A stretch of DNA of 64,000 nucleotides from Mycobacterium sp. (GTDB taxonomy: Bacteria > Actinomycetota > Actinomycetes > Mycobacteriales > Mycobacteriaceae), in NCBI RefSeq assembly GCF_002863225.1, contig NZ_PKEK01000007.1, positions 1 to 64,000 of the forward strand. Reading direction: 5' to 3'. The position numbers and the translations under genes are program-made. The notes under the pieces were generated by a model. That model did not search any database. It was given only the letters and a program-made list of their open reading frames with translations, and was not told the DNA's origin. This document shows, in pieces, positions 1 through 10,150 of the stretch. The first letter of the stretch is position 1, and every line of letters begins with the position of its first letter.

Positions 1-335
1 AGCACGATGGCCAGCTGAGCGGTGGACGCCCCGGTCACCATGTTGCGGGTGTACTGGATGTGGCCCGGAGTGTCGGCGATGATGAATTTGCGCTTGGGCG
101 TTGCGAAGTAGCGGTAGGCGACGTCGATGGTGATGCCCTGTTCCCGCTCGGCGCGCAGGCCGTCGGTGACCAGCGACAGGTCGGTGTATTCGTGGCCGCG
201 GTCTTTAGAGGTGCGCTCGACCGAGGCCCACTGGTCGTCCATCACGGCCTTGGAGTCGTAGAGCAGCCGCCCGATCAGCGTCGACTTGCCGTCGTCGACC
301 GAACCGGCAGTCGCGATGCGCAGCAATGTAGCCAT
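1..335 (-). CDS. cysN: Sulfate adenylyltransferase large subunit (CysN or CysNC), N-terminal part
   Basis: Only the first ~111 codons lie in the window; the gene runs off its left edge. The product is the GTPase subunit of ATP sulfurylase, which with CysD makes adenosine 5'-phosphosulfate from sulfate and ATP in the cytosol. The visible part has the translation-GTPase G1 loop GSVDDGKST (residues 11-19) and the G3 motif DTPGH further on. The ATG at 335 overlaps the cysD stop in a TGATG arrangement, so translation of the two subunits is probably coupled. Whether an APS-kinase domain is fused at the C-terminus (the CysNC form common in mycobacteria) cannot be seen here. Confidence 0.93.
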   Translation of the reverse strand, partial: MATLLRIATAGSVDDGKSTLIGRLLYDSKAVMDDQWASVERTSKDRGHEYTDLSLVTDGLRAEREQGITIDVAYRYFATPKRKFIIADTPGHIQYTRNMVTGASTAQLAIV

Positions 336-1258
336 CAGAAGTACCCCTGCCTCTTGCGATCTTCCATGCCCGCTTCGGAGATCCGATCGTCGGCCCGGGT
401 GGCGCCACGTTCGGTCAGCCGCGAAACCGCCGTCTCGGCAACGACTTCGGCGACGGTGGCCGCCTCGGATTCCACACAGCCGGTGCAGGTGACGTCGCCG
501 ACGGTGCGGAACCGGACAGTTTTCTCGACAACCTCCTCGTCGGCACGGGGCTGCAGGTGTTTGTCGACCGCCAGCAGCATGCCGTCGCGGGAGAAGACTT
601 TCCGCTGATGGGCGTAGTAGATCGACGGCAGCTTGATCTTCTCCGCGCCGATGTAGGACCAGATGTCGAACTCGGTCCAGTTGGACAGCGGGAACACCCG
701 GATGTGCTCACCCTTGTAGTGCCGGCCGTTGTAGATGTTCCACAGCTCGGGCCGCTGAGCCTTGGGGTCCCACTGCCCGAACTCGTCACGGAAGCTGAAC
801 ACCCGCTCCTTGGCGCGAGCCTTCTCCTCGTCGCGCCGGGCGCCGCCGAACGCGGCGTCGAAGTTGTTCTCCCGAATGGCCCGCAGCAGCGTCACCGTCT
901 GCAACGGGTTGCGCGATGGAATGGTCTCGACGACGCGGCCGGCGTCGATGTCGTCCTGCACCTTCGCGACGACCATCCGCACGCCGGTTTCGGCGACCAG
1001 CTCGTCGCGCGTGGCGATCACCTCGTCGAAGTTGTGGCCGGTGTCGACGTGCATCACCGGGAACGGCAGACGGCCGGGCCGAAACGCCTTGATCGCCAGC
1101 TGCAACATCACGATCGAGTCTTTGCCTCCGGAGAACAGCAGCACCGGACGCTCGAACTCGGCCGCCACCTCGCGAATGATGTGGATCGCCTCGGCTTCCA
1201 GTGACCGCAGGTGGCTCAACTCGTATTGCCCGGCCGCGGGTGCCTCTTGGCTCGTCAT
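335..1258 (-). CDS. cysD: Sulfate adenylyltransferase small subunit CysD
   Basis: A 307-residue PP-loop ATP pyrophosphatase that adenylates sulfate together with CysN, the first step of sulfate assimilation. The PP-loop SGGKDS is at residues 43-48, and the length matches the family (~300). I start at the ATG at 1258, not the TTG codon immediately before it, because GGGAGG sits 4 bases upstream. It is the first gene of a cysDN operon and runs divergently from nothing close: about 290 bp separate it from the convergently oriented end of the carbonic anhydrase gene upstream. The C-terminus (RKRQGYF) is typical of the family. Confidence 0.96.
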   Translation of the reverse strand: MTSQEAPAAGQYELSHLRSLEAEAIHIIREVAAEFERPVLLFSGGKDSIVMLQLAIKAFRPGRLPFPVMHVDTGHNFDEVIATRDELVAETGVRMVVAKVQDDIDAGRVVETIPSRNPLQTVTLLRAIRENNFDAAFGGARRDEEKARAKERVFSFRDEFGQWDPKAQRPELWNIYNGRHYKGEHIRVFPLSNWTEFDIWSYIGAEKIKLPSIYYAHQRKVFSRDGMLLAVDKHLQPRADEEVVEKTVRFRTVGDVTCTGCVESEAATVAEVVAETAVSRLTERGATRADDRISEAGMEDRKRQGYF

Positions 1259-1372
1259 CAACCCTCCCTATCTTCGGTAAAGTTGGTTGATTTGGTCAGG
1301 ATTACAGACATTGCCAAGTATGAAACCAGCAAGGTCGTGCGGCTGTCAACGAATTCGCGGTGTTCGACAGGA

Positions 1373-1412
1373 GTTGGGGGGTTCGATGTGCCCACCTCTG
1401 AGCGACAAACGG
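1373..1412. repeat. Copy A of a ~40 bp dispersed element
   Basis: This stretch between cysD and the carbonic anhydrase gene resembles 39740-39780, upstream of the P450 gene. The shared core is TGCCCACCTC, then T or C, GAG, C or T, then GACAA, followed by CGG, and both copies are preceded by a run of G. I know no function. Ends of a decayed insertion sequence or a small mobile repeat are possible readings. The resemblance was found by eye only. Confidence 0.35.
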
Positions 1413-1547
1413 CTCGGTGATATCACCCGTGCTCACGAAATGAAAAAAGAAACAGTGCCCAGGTCAGTGACAGCAGGGACTGGTGGGACTCGGACGGCGC
1501 ACCCGGCGTCGCCACCGGCACACCCGGCACGCCCGACGCGATGAGCC

Positions 1548-2039
1548 CTAGAGCGTGACCTCGTCGAGTTTGCCGGTGGCGACGTCGAAGATGAAGCCGC
1601 GTACCGAGGTGTGCTTGGTGACGAACGGGCTGTTCTCGATGCGCTGCAGCGACTGCCGGACGTCCTCGGCGAGATCGGGGAAGGCCTCCGCCGACCACGG
1701 TGGCTTGACCCCGGTCTCGTCCTGGATCGCGCGCTTGAAGTCGTCGTCGGTGAAGGTCAGCATCCCGCAGTCGGTGTGGTGGATCAGGATGATCTCGGTG
1801 GTGCCGAGCAGCCGCTGGCTGATGGCCAGCGATCGGATCGCGTCATCGGTGACGACGCCGCCGGCGTTACGGATGACGTGGGACTCCCCCTCGTTGATAC
1901 CGAGGACCCGGTAGACGTCGATGCGGGCATCCATGCAGGCCAACACTGCGACGTGCTTGCTCGGCGGCAGCGGTAACGGCCCGTCGAAGGACTTCGCGTA
2001 TTCGGCGTTGTTGGCCAGATAGCTGTCGGTCACAGTCAT
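1548..2039 (-). CDS. canA: Beta-carbonic anhydrase (Rv1284 type)
   Basis: A 163-residue zinc enzyme that interconverts CO2 and bicarbonate. Zinc ligands Cys35, His88 and Cys91, and the Asp37-Arg39 dyad (CMDAR motif, then HHTDCG), are all present. The length and sequence agree closely with my memory of M. tuberculosis Rv1284, also a neighbour of the cys and opp genes. I start at 2039 (MTVTD) instead of the in-frame start at 2075, since the extra 12 residues are basic and unlike the family. It is divergent from oppB, leaving a ~130 bp shared promoter region. Confidence 0.95.
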   Translation of the reverse strand: MTVTDSYLANNAEYAKSFDGPLPLPPSKHVAVLACMDARIDVYRVLGINEGESHVIRNAGGVVTDDAIRSLAISQRLLGTTEIILIHHTDCGMLTFTDDDFKRAIQDETGVKPPWSAEAFPDLAEDVRQSLQRIENSPFVTKHTSVRGFIFDVATGKLDEVTL

Positions 2040-2168
2040 TGGTCCGACGCTACGACGCGACCGCCGCGAGTTCACCGATCCGAATCACCCCGATCGCAAT
2101 GTTGCCTGCGCTGCGCGGCCGCACGTCTCCTAGTCTGTGCGAATGCGACAGGGGCGAGGCCGGTAGCC

Positions 2169-3146
2169 ATGACCCGTTTCCTGGCACGTCGCGTGCTCAA
2201 CTACGTACTGCTGCTGGCGTTGGCGTCGTTCCTGACGTTCAGCCTCACTGCGGTGGCGTTCTCGCCGCTGGAAAGCCTGATGCAGCGCAGCCCACGCCCG
2301 CCGCAGGCCGTGATCGACGCCAAGGCGGCGCAGCTCGGGCTGAACAAGCCGATCCCGCTGCGCTACGCCGACTGGGCCTCGCACGCGGTGCGTGGCGACT
2401 TCGGCGCGACCATCACCGGTCAGCCGGTCTCGGGCGAATTGTGGCGCCGCATCGGTGTCAGCCTCCGGCTGCTGCTGATCGGCTCGGTCGCCGGGACCCT
2501 CATCGGCGTCGCGCTCGGCGCCTGGGGAGCGATCCGGCAGTACCGCATCAGTGACCGGGCCATCACGCTGCTGGCCCTGCTGGTGTTGTCGGCGCCGACG
2601 TTCGTGATCGCCAACCTGTTGATTCTGGGAGCGTTGCGGGTGAACTGGGCGCTGGGCTGGCAATTGTTCCAGTACACCGGGGAAACCTCGCCCGCCCTGA
2701 TCGACAATGCGGGCGCCCGGTTCGTGGATCGGTTGCAGCACTTGGCGTTACCAACGCTCACCCTGACGCTCGGCAGCGCCGCCGGGTTCAGCCGATACCA
2801 GCGCAACGCGATGCTGGACGTGCTCGGTCAGGACTTCATCCGGACCGCCCGCGCCAAAGGGCTGACCCGCCGTCGCGCCCTGATCAAACACGGGCTGCGC
2901 ACCGCGCTGATCCCGCTGGCGACGCTATTCGCCTACGGCGTGGCCGGATTGGTGACCGGCGCGGTGTTCGTCGAGAAGATCTTCGGCTGGCACGGCATGG
3001 GCGAATGGATGGTGCAGGGAGTCGCGACCCAGGACGCCAACATCGTCGCGGCGATCACGGTGTTCGCCGGGGCGGTGGTCTTGCTGGCCGGGCTGCTGTC
3101 CGACGTCATCTACGCCGCGCTCGATCCACGGGTTCGGGTGTCATGA
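2169..3146 (+). CDS. oppB: Oligopeptide ABC transporter permease OppB
   Basis: A 325-residue inner-membrane permease. It has an N-terminal helix (about 9-30), then a binding-protein-dependent transport domain of about five helices. The EAA loop that contacts the ATPase is at about 226-245 (ARAKGLT...). It pairs with OppC to form the channel of the importer and is first of the four-gene oppBCDA operon. The stop overlaps the oppC start. Same length as M. tuberculosis OppB. Confidence 0.95.
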   Translation: MTRFLARRVLNYVLLLALASFLTFSLTAVAFSPLESLMQRSPRPPQAVIDAKAAQLGLNKPIPLRYADWASHAVRGDFGATITGQPVSGELWRRIGVSLRLLLIGSVAGTLIGVALGAWGAIRQYRISDRAITLLALLVLSAPTFVIANLLILGALRVNWALGWQLFQYTGETSPALIDNAGARFVDRLQHLALPTLTLTLGSAAGFSRYQRNAMLDVLGQDFIRTARAKGLTRRRALIKHGLRTALIPLATLFAYGVAGLVTGAVFVEKIFGWHGMGEWMVQGVATQDANIVAAITVFAGAVVLLAGLLSDVIYAALDPRVRVS

Positions 3147-4033
3147 CCGCGACGATCACGCCGGAGTTCGCGTCACGGCGCACGCTGGTGCTGCGCCGGT
3201 TCCTGCGTCGCCGCTCGGCGGTGGCCTCGCTGTTGGTGTTGCTGGTGCTGTTCGTCGGCTGCTACACGCTGCCGTCGTTTCTGCCGTACTCCTTCAGCGA
3301 CCTCGATTTCGACGCGCTGCTGCAGTCGCCGAACGCCCGACACTGGATGGGCACCAACGCTCTCGGGCAGGACCTGCTGGCCCAGACGTTGCGGGGGATG
3401 CAGAAGTCGATGCTGATCGCGGTGTGCGTGGCACTGATCTCCACCGGCATAGCGGCGACGGTCGGCTCGGTATCCGGATACTTCGGCGGCTGGCGGGACC
3501 GCGTGCTGATGTGGTTCGTCGACCTCATGCTGGTGGTGCCGGGGTTCCTGTTGATCATGATCCTGACGCCGCGCACCAAGAGTTCCGGCAACGTCATCGT
3601 GCTGGTACTCCTGCTGGCCGGCTTCGGGTGGATGGTCAGCTCCCGCATGGTCCGCGGCATGACGATGAGCCTGCGCGAACGCGAATTCATCCGCGCCGCA
3701 CGGTATATGGGTGTGCCCAATTGGCGGATCATCATTCACCACGTGGTGCCCAACGTGGCCTCGATCCTGATCATCGACACCGCGCTGAATGTCGCCGTGG
3801 CAATCCTGGCCGAGACCGGATTGAGCTTCCTCGGCTTCGGCATTCAGCCCCCGGATGTGTCGCTGGGGACGCTGATCGCCGACGGCACCCAGTCCGCGAC
3901 GACGTTCCCGTGGGTGTTCCTGTTCCCCGCCGGCGTGCTGGTGCTGATCCTGGTGTGCGCCAACGTCACCGGCGACGGGCTGCGCGACGCGCTCGATCCC
4001 TCGAGCTCCGTACCGCGAGGTGGCCGCCCGTGA
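3143..4033 (+). CDS. oppC: Oligopeptide ABC transporter permease OppC
   Basis: A 296-residue second permease subunit. An N-terminal helix (about 25-48) precedes the conserved transport domain; the EAA loop is at about 185-204 (RAARYMGVP...). I use the ATG at 3143, which overlaps the oppB stop (ATGA), over the much earlier in-frame start at 3005, which would overlap oppB by 140 bp. Its own stop overlaps the GTG start of oppD, so the membrane and ATPase subunits are probably translated in step. Confidence 0.95.
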   Translation: MTATITPEFASRRTLVLRRFLRRRSAVASLLVLLVLFVGCYTLPSFLPYSFSDLDFDALLQSPNARHWMGTNALGQDLLAQTLRGMQKSMLIAVCVALISTGIAATVGSVSGYFGGWRDRVLMWFVDLMLVVPGFLLIMILTPRTKSSGNVIVLVLLLAGFGWMVSSRMVRGMTMSLREREFIRAARYMGVPNWRIIIHHVVPNVASILIIDTALNVAVAILAETGLSFLGFGIQPPDVSLGTLIADGTQSATTFPWVFLFPAGVLVLILVCANVTGDGLRDALDPSSSVPRGGRP

Positions 4034-5865
4034 CCCGGCTGCTCGACGTCAGAAACCTGGCGGTGAGTTTCCCCACCGAGGGATCGCCACTGAAGGCGGT
4101 GCGCGGCGTCGATTTTCACGTCGACGCCGGCGAAGTGGTGGCCATCGTCGGCGAATCCGGCTCGGGTAAGTCGACCGCGGCGATGGCAGTGGTCTCGCTG
4201 CTTCCGGAGTACGCCGACGTCCGGGGTTCGGTGCGGTTGCAGGGCACTGAGTTGATCGGATTACCCGACCAGGCCATGTCGCGATTTCGCGGCAACACGA
4301 TCGGCATGGTCTTCCAGGACCCGATGTCGGCGCTGACGCCGGTCTACACGGTCGGCGACCAGATCGCCGAGGCCATCGAGGTACATCGGCCGCGCACGGG
4401 AAAGCGCGATGCCCGTCGGCGCGCCGTCGAGTTGCTCGAGCTGGTCGGTATTCAGCAGCCCGACAAGCGCGCCAAGGCATTTCCGCACGAGCTGTCCGGC
4501 GGCGAACGCCAGCGAGTGGTGATCGCGATCGCGATCGCCAACGATCCCGATCTGTTGATCTGCGACGAGCCGACCACCGCGCTCGACGTCACCGTGCAGG
4601 CGCAGATCCTCGACGTGCTGAAGACAGCCCGCGATGTAACCGGTGCGGGGGTGCTGCTGATCACCCACGATCTCGGTGTGGTCGGTGAATTCGCGGATCG
4701 GGCGCTGGTCATGTACGCCGGGCGGATCGTCGAATCCGCCGCGGTCAACGACGTCTACCGCGATCGCCGGATGCCGTACACGGTCGGGCTGCTGGGATCG
4801 GTGCCGCGACTGGACGCCCGGCAGGGCACCCGCCTGGTACCCATCCCGGGCGCTCCCCCGTCGCTGACGGCCTTGGAGCCGGGGTGCCCGTTCGGGCCGC
4901 GCTGCCCGCTCGTGGTCGACGAATGCCTCTCCGCGGAGCCCGAACTGGTGCCGGTGGCCGCCGAGCACAGCGCGGCATGTATCCGCACCGAACACGTCGT
5001 CGGGCGCAGCGCCGCGGAGGTCTACGGGATCAGCACGACGCCCGAAGCGGCCCCGACCGGGGACCAGACGGTCGTGGTCCGCGTTCGCGATCTGGTCAAG
5101 ACCTATCCATTGACGAAGGGCCTGCTGTTGCGCCGCAGCGTCGGCGAAGTCCGCGCGGTCGATGGCATCAGCTTCGAACTGCCGCAGGGCCGCACACTGG
5201 CCATCGTCGGCGAGTCGGGGTCGGGCAAATCGACGACACTGCACCAGATACTCGAACTGGTTGCGCCGCAGTCGGGTTCGATCGAGGTGCTGGGGTCCGA
5301 TGTGGCCACGCTGACGTCGGCGGGCCGGCGGGCGTTGCGACGCGACATCCAGGTGATCTTCCAGGACCCGGCGGCGGCCTTGGACCCGCGGCTGCCGGTG
5401 TTCGATCTGCTGGCCGAGCCGTTGCGCGCCAACGGCTTCACCAACACCGACGCCCAACACAGGGTCGCCGAGCTGCTCGACACGGTCGGGCTGCGGCATG
5501 CCGACGCCAGCCGTTATCCCTCGGAGTTCTCGGGCGGACAGAAGCAGCGCATCGGGATTGCCCGGGCACTGGCGCTGCGACCCAGAATTCTCGCCCTCGA
5601 CGAGCCGGTGTCTGCGCTCGACGTGTCGATTCAGGCGGGCATCCTGAATCTGCTGCTGGACCTTCAGCAAGAGCTCGGATTGTCGTATTTATTTGTCTCG
5701 CATAACCTTTCGGTGGTCAAACACATGGCCCATCGCGTGGTGGTGATGTTGCGCGGCGCGATCGTCGAACAGGGTGACAGTGAGGAGATTTTCAGCCATC
5801 CGCAGCACGAATACACCCAGCGCCTGTTGGCCGCTGTACCGCAACCGGATGCGGCCCATGGGTAG
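4030..5865 (+). CDS. oppD: Oligopeptide ABC transporter ATPase OppD, two fused ATPase domains
   Basis: A 611-residue protein with two complete nucleotide-binding domains. Domain 1 has Walker A at 41-49, signature LSGGE at 155-159 and Walker B ending at E180. Domain 2 has Walker A at 394-402, signature SGGQ at 501-504 and Walker B ending at E525. It therefore does the work of separate OppD and OppF subunits. Cysteines 286, 292, 299 and 317 lie in the segment after domain 1. Many OppD/DppD proteins have such a cysteine motif, and I recall a [4Fe-4S] cluster there in the M. tuberculosis OppABCD structure. The start is the GTG at 4030, overlapping the oppC stop. Confidence 0.95.
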   Translation: MTRLLDVRNLAVSFPTEGSPLKAVRGVDFHVDAGEVVAIVGESGSGKSTAAMAVVSLLPEYADVRGSVRLQGTELIGLPDQAMSRFRGNTIGMVFQDPMSALTPVYTVGDQIAEAIEVHRPRTGKRDARRRAVELLELVGIQQPDKRAKAFPHELSGGERQRVVIAIAIANDPDLLICDEPTTALDVTVQAQILDVLKTARDVTGAGVLLITHDLGVVGEFADRALVMYAGRIVESAAVNDVYRDRRMPYTVGLLGSVPRLDARQGTRLVPIPGAPPSLTALEPGCPFGPRCPLVVDECLSAEPELVPVAAEHSAACIRTEHVVGRSAAEVYGISTTPEAAPTGDQTVVVRVRDLVKTYPLTKGLLLRRSVGEVRAVDGISFELPQGRTLAIVGESGSGKSTTLHQILELVAPQSGSIEVLGSDVATLTSAGRRALRRDIQVIFQDPAAALDPRLPVFDLLAEPLRANGFTNTDAQHRVAELLDTVGLRHADASRYPSEFSGGQKQRIGIARALALRPRILALDEPVSALDVSIQAGILNLLLDLQQELGLSYLFVSHNLSVVKHMAHRVVVMLRGAIVEQGDSEEIFSHPQHEYTQRLLAAVPQPDAAHG

Positions 5866-5869
5866 CGCG

Positions 5870-7537
5870 ATGACGACGCGCCTCAAGCGCGCACTGGCAC
5901 TGATGTTCGCCGTCATGGTCGTGGCCGGTTGCTCGTCGGGTGCCGACTACCTGCCCGGTGGTCCCGCCACCGCCGTCGGCGCGACCAGCGACATCAACCC
6001 GCAGAACCCGGCGACCCTGCGCAACGGCGGCGACCTTCGGCTCGGCCTGTCGGAATTCCCTTCCAACTTCAACACTTTGAACATCGACGGAAACTCCGCC
6101 GACGTTGCCAGCATGCTGAAAGCCACCATGCCGCGCGCGTTCGTGATCGGGGCGGACGGCTCGACGACGGTCAACAGCGAATACTTCAGCAGCGTCGAAC
6201 TCACCGGCACCAACCCGCAGGTGGTGACCTATACGTTCAACCCGAGGGCGATCTGGTCCGACGGGACGCCGCTCAGCTGGGAGGACATCGCCAGTCAGAT
6301 CCACGCCACCAGTGGAGTCGACAAAGAATTCGCGATCGCGGGCACCAACGGCAGCGAGCGGGTCAAGTCGGTCAGCCGGGGCACCGACGACCGGCAGGCG
6401 GTGATCACCTTCGCCAAGCCTTACGCGGAATGGCGCGGCATGTTCTCCGGCAACACGATGCTGTTGCCCAGGAGCATGACCGCGACCCCGGATGCGTTCA
6501 ACAAGGCTCAGTTGTCCGGGCCTGGCCCGTCGGCGGGTCCGTTCGTCGTCTCCGAGCTGGATCGGACCAAGCAGCGAATTGTGTTGACCCGCAATCCGAA
6601 ATGGTGGGGCGAGCGTCCACGACTGGATCGGATCACGTTCCTGGTGCTCGACGATGCCGCCCGCTTACCGGCGCTGCAGAACAGGGCGATCGACGCGACC
6701 GGGGTGGCCGGGCTGGATCAGATGACGATCGCGCGGCGCACCAAGGGCATCTCGATTCGGCGGGCGCCGACGCCGAGCTGGTACCACTTCACCTTCAACG
6801 GCGCGAAGGGCTCGATCCTGGCCGACCCGCGGTTGCGCCGCGCTGTCGCCGAGGGCATCGACCGGCAGAGCATCGCCGCGGTCAGCCAGCACGGGCTCAA
6901 CAGCCACCCGGCCGCGCTGAACAATCACATCTACGTCGAGGGGCAACAGGGCTATCAGGACAACAGCGCCGCGGTGGCCTACAACCCGGAGAAGGCCAGA
7001 CGTGACCTCGATGCGCTGGGCTGGAAACTCAACGGGCGAGTACGCGAGAAGGACGGCAAGCAACTCGTCGTGCGCGACCTGTACTACGACGCGCAGACCA
7101 CCCGCCAGTTCGGTCTGATCGCACAGCACAGCCTGGCCGCGATCGGCGTCAAGCTCGAACTGATGGCCAAGGCCGGCAGCGGGTTCTTCACCAACTACAT
7201 CAACGTGGGCGCATTCGACATCGCCCAATTCGGCTGGATGGGCGACGCTTTCCCCCTGTCGGCGTTGACGCAGATCTACGCCTCCGGCGGTGAGAGCAAC
7301 TTCGGCAAGATCGGCAGCGCCGAGATCGACGCCAAGATCGAGCAGACCCTCGAGGAGCTGGACCCGGCCAAGGCGCGGGTGCTGGCCAACGAGGTCGACA
7401 AGCTGGTCTGGGCCGAGGGATTCAGCCTGCCGCTGGTGCAATCCCCCGGCAATATCGCGGTCAACAGCTCGCTGGCCAACTTCGGTGCGGCCGGGCTGGC
7501 CGACCTGGATTACACCGCGATCGGATTCATGCGCTGA
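5870..7537 (+). CDS. oppA: Peptide-binding lipoprotein OppA
   Basis: A 555-residue periplasmic substrate-binding protein of the SBP-bac-5 family. It captures peptides outside the membrane and delivers them to OppBC. From the ATG at 5870 there is a short lipoprotein signal with lipobox VAGC (Cys21 is the lipidated residue). An ATG at 5858 is an equally framed alternative that overlaps oppD by 8 bp. It is the last gene of the operon, and the stop is only 3 bp from the stop of the convergent SbcC-like gene. Confidence 0.94.
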   Translation: MTTRLKRALALMFAVMVVAGCSSGADYLPGGPATAVGATSDINPQNPATLRNGGDLRLGLSEFPSNFNTLNIDGNSADVASMLKATMPRAFVIGADGSTTVNSEYFSSVELTGTNPQVVTYTFNPRAIWSDGTPLSWEDIASQIHATSGVDKEFAIAGTNGSERVKSVSRGTDDRQAVITFAKPYAEWRGMFSGNTMLLPRSMTATPDAFNKAQLSGPGPSAGPFVVSELDRTKQRIVLTRNPKWWGERPRLDRITFLVLDDAARLPALQNRAIDATGVAGLDQMTIARRTKGISIRRAPTPSWYHFTFNGAKGSILADPRLRRAVAEGIDRQSIAAVSQHGLNSHPAALNNHIYVEGQQGYQDNSAAVAYNPEKARRDLDALGWKLNGRVREKDGKQLVVRDLYYDAQTTRQFGLIAQHSLAAIGVKLELMAKAGSGFFTNYINVGAFDIAQFGWMGDAFPLSALTQIYASGGESNFGKIGSAEIDAKIEQTLEELDPAKARVLANEVDKLVWAEGFSLPLVQSPGNIAVNSSLANFGAAGLADLDYTAIGFMR

Positions 7538-7540
7538 GGT

Positions 7541-10150
7541 TTAGGCGCACAGCTCGATTCGCTGCGCCTTGACGCCGTCGTATCGGGTTGGCGTGCAGGT
7601 CAAGACGATCACCTGGCCCCGCTCGCCCAGCGTGTCGAACACCGCGGCCATCTTGACCAGCCGCGCGGGATCGGTGAAGCCGAGCGCGTCGTCGATCAGG
7701 ATGGGAACGGAGTCCTCCTTCGCGACCAGTGCGGCGCCGGCCAGCCGGGCCAGAATGCCGAGCTGCTCCTTGGCCCCACCGGACAGCGACTCGTACGGCA
7801 CGGTGCGGCCGTCGAGGGTGCGGGTGCGGATGCACAGGTCGCTGTCGATGTCGACCTCGAAGCTCGGACCGAAGACCGGCTTGCCGAGCCGCTGTAGCTC
7901 GGCGCGGAACGGCTCGACGTAACGCAGCTTGGTGATATCGCGGTGCCGCGTCATCACCTCGCGCAGCAGCTGCACCGCGCGTGCCCGGCAGCCAACCCGA
8001 TCATGCTCGCCGCGGGCGTGCTCGCAGGCGGTCTCGGCGGCGTCGAGCTTGCCCTTGCGGCCTTCGGTCTCGAATACCGCTAGCTGCGCGACGATTTCGT
8101 GCAGACTCCGTTTGACCTCCTCGTCACGCGCCTGTACCGCCCCAGCCGCCTCGACGGCTTCGGCCAGCTCGGCGGCCACCGCCTCGGGTGCCTGCGCGGC
8201 CAGCTGATCGGCCAGTTCGGCAACGCTGGTCGCAGCGGTCTGCGCCGCGGCGGTATGGGCGTCGACGGTGGCGGCCAACTGCTCGTCGGGCACGGCGGCG
8301 CGCTGTTCGGCCAGCCGATCGGCGATGGCGACCAGTTCGGCTCGTTGGGTGACCAGCTTGTCCTGCACTCGCGTTGCCTGCGCAGTGATGTCGTTGAGCT
8401 TCTTCATCGCCAGCGCCGCGACCTTGCGTTGCGTTTCACAGTCCACCTCGGCCTGGGCGCGGGCCGCGACCGACTCGAGGAGTTCGGCTCGCGCAGCGCC
8501 GGCATCCACATCGTCGGGAACCGATGGCAGACTTTGCATTTCCGCCAGCTGCAAGCGCAACTGCTCGACATCGTCGTCGCCGGACAGCCCGGCCAGCGTC
8601 GCGGAGAGCTGGTCCCGTGAGCTCTGCAGTTCGCGGCGCCGCAGTTCGGCCTCGCGGGCGGCGGTCACGTCGGCGACGTCACCCGCCGCCAACAACGACG
8701 TCAGCTTCTCTGCGGCGACGGCATGTTTCTCGTGGATGTCGAGCGCGGATGCGCCCGGCGTGACGCGGGCGGTCACGATGCCGGGGATCGCGACCTCTGT
8801 CTCGGCGTTCGCGACCGTCGACCAGCTCTGGCCGGCGGGCAACGACACCCGCTGATCACCGACGACCAGTTCCACATCGGTGGCAGCGACGAATTCGACT
8901 GTTGCCGAGACCAGTTCGAGCTGGCTTTCGGTGCGCTCGACGGCGGCCGCAGCCTGTTCCATCTTTCGCAACAGCTCGTCGGTCATGGCAATGGTCGACA
9001 GCTCTTTGCCGATCTCGTCCCGCTCGGCCAGCGCGGCATCGATTTTCGAGAGCTTGGTGGTCAGCCGCTGGGTCTGCTCGCGGCGGGCGATATTGTCGAC
9101 GAGCTGCCGCGCGGTCTCGGCACGTTCCCGAGCGGCGATGAGACTCTGGTCAGCGCTCTCGACGGCGGCGTCGGCCTCGACCGTCACGTCGCGGGCCAAC
9201 GCCTGTGCTTCGGCTGCCTCAAGCGCCTCGGCTTCGAGTGCGGCGATTGTGGTTGCGCGCGAATCGTTCTCGGCGAGCAGTCTGGACCGCTCGGCGTGGG
9301 CGGCGGTCGACGCTGCGCTGGTCGCGGTCGCGGCTGCGGCGATCAGCTCGGCCTCACGCAGCTGCTCGACCAACCGGGCGATGGCATCCGCGGCGGCCTG
9401 CGCCGTGATTTGCCGGGACGCGGCGGCCACCTTCAGCTCGGTCAGCTCGGCCAGCTCCACCGACAGCGCAGCATGCCGCCGCACCCGCTCCTCGACTTCG
9501 GCGACGGCCGCGACGCATCGGTCTACCTCGTGACTGGCCGCTTCCAGCGCCTTGATCGCCGCGGTCCACTCGCCGGTGGGACGGCCGGTCGGGGTGAAGT
9601 AGCGGGCGTACTCGCTGTCGATCCGTTCGATCAGCAGCGGCTCGGTTCCGGAGAGCGCGGCCGTGTCGCCCGCGGCGACGTCGAGCGCCCGGGTCAGTGC
9701 ATCGCAACCCGAGAGGTTCACCGCGTCGGTCGACGCGGACTGCAGAACCCTTTGCGCATGCCACAATCCGGTGTCCACCGTCTCGGCGAGGATGGCCTGC
9801 ACCCGGTCGTGCGCCTCATCCCCGCTGTGCTGTTCGCGGCGCGGCTCCAAGACCGTCAGCTGTGTCTCGCACTTCTTGTGGAACCGCTTGTGATAAACGA
9901 AACGGTAAGCGCCCGCGCTGATCTCAGCAGTCACCTCCGCGCCGACATCGGCATGCGTCGGCTTGACCTGCTTGACTTCCTTCTTGTTCGACCGGTCCCT
10001 GGATTCCAGCAACAGGTCCAGCGCCTCGACCATCGACGACTTGCCGACTTCGTTGGCGCCGGACACCACGACCACCCCGTGGTCCGGGAAGTCGATCTCG
10101 CGGTATTCGATACCGCGGTAGTTCTTCAAGACCAGCCGATGCAATTTCAT
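7541..10150 (-). CDS. SbcC/Rad50-like AAA ATPase (Rv1278 type)
   Basis: An 869-residue ATPase of the SMC/Rad50 class. The N-terminus has Walker A GANEVGKSS at 31-39. A long alanine- and glutamate-rich middle (roughly 170-730) looks like coiled coil. The C-terminus carries the signature SGGAKEQ at about 790-796 and Walker B ILIDDA at 817-822. I see no CxxC zinc hook, so the coiled-coil apex may differ from true SbcC/Rad50. The start ATG overlaps the stop of the upstream phosphoesterase (ATGA), so the two probably act as a nuclease/ATPase complex in DNA end processing. The assignment is by family; no biochemical role is known to me. Confidence 0.88.
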   Translation of the reverse strand: MKLHRLVLKNYRGIEYREIDFPDHGVVVVSGANEVGKSSMVEALDLLLESRDRSNKKEVKQVKPTHADVGAEVTAEISAGAYRFVYHKRFHKKCETQLTVLEPRREQHSGDEAHDRVQAILAETVDTGLWHAQRVLQSASTDAVNLSGCDALTRALDVAAGDTAALSGTEPLLIERIDSEYARYFTPTGRPTGEWTAAIKALEAASHEVDRCVAAVAEVEERVRRHAALSVELAELTELKVAAASRQITAQAAADAIARLVEQLREAELIAAAATATSAASTAAHAERSRLLAENDSRATTIAALEAEALEAAEAQALARDVTVEADAAVESADQSLIAARERAETARQLVDNIARREQTQRLTTKLSKIDAALAERDEIGKELSTIAMTDELLRKMEQAAAAVERTESQLELVSATVEFVAATDVELVVGDQRVSLPAGQSWSTVANAETEVAIPGIVTARVTPGASALDIHEKHAVAAEKLTSLLAAGDVADVTAAREAELRRRELQSSRDQLSATLAGLSGDDDVEQLRLQLAEMQSLPSVPDDVDAGAARAELLESVAARAQAEVDCETQRKVAALAMKKLNDITAQATRVQDKLVTQRAELVAIADRLAEQRAAVPDEQLAATVDAHTAAAQTAATSVAELADQLAAQAPEAVAAELAEAVEAAGAVQARDEEVKRSLHEIVAQLAVFETEGRKGKLDAAETACEHARGEHDRVGCRARAVQLLREVMTRHRDITKLRYVEPFRAELQRLGKPVFGPSFEVDIDSDLCIRTRTLDGRTVPYESLSGGAKEQLGILARLAGAALVAKEDSVPILIDDALGFTDPARLVKMAAVFDTLGERGQVIVLTCTPTRYDGVKAQRIELCA

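Noticed and set aside
3424..4029. Extension of the OppD frame far upstream of 4030
   Set aside because: It would overlap oppC by over 600 bp and adds Arg/His-rich sequence foreign to ABC ATPases. The GTG at 4030 gives the family length.
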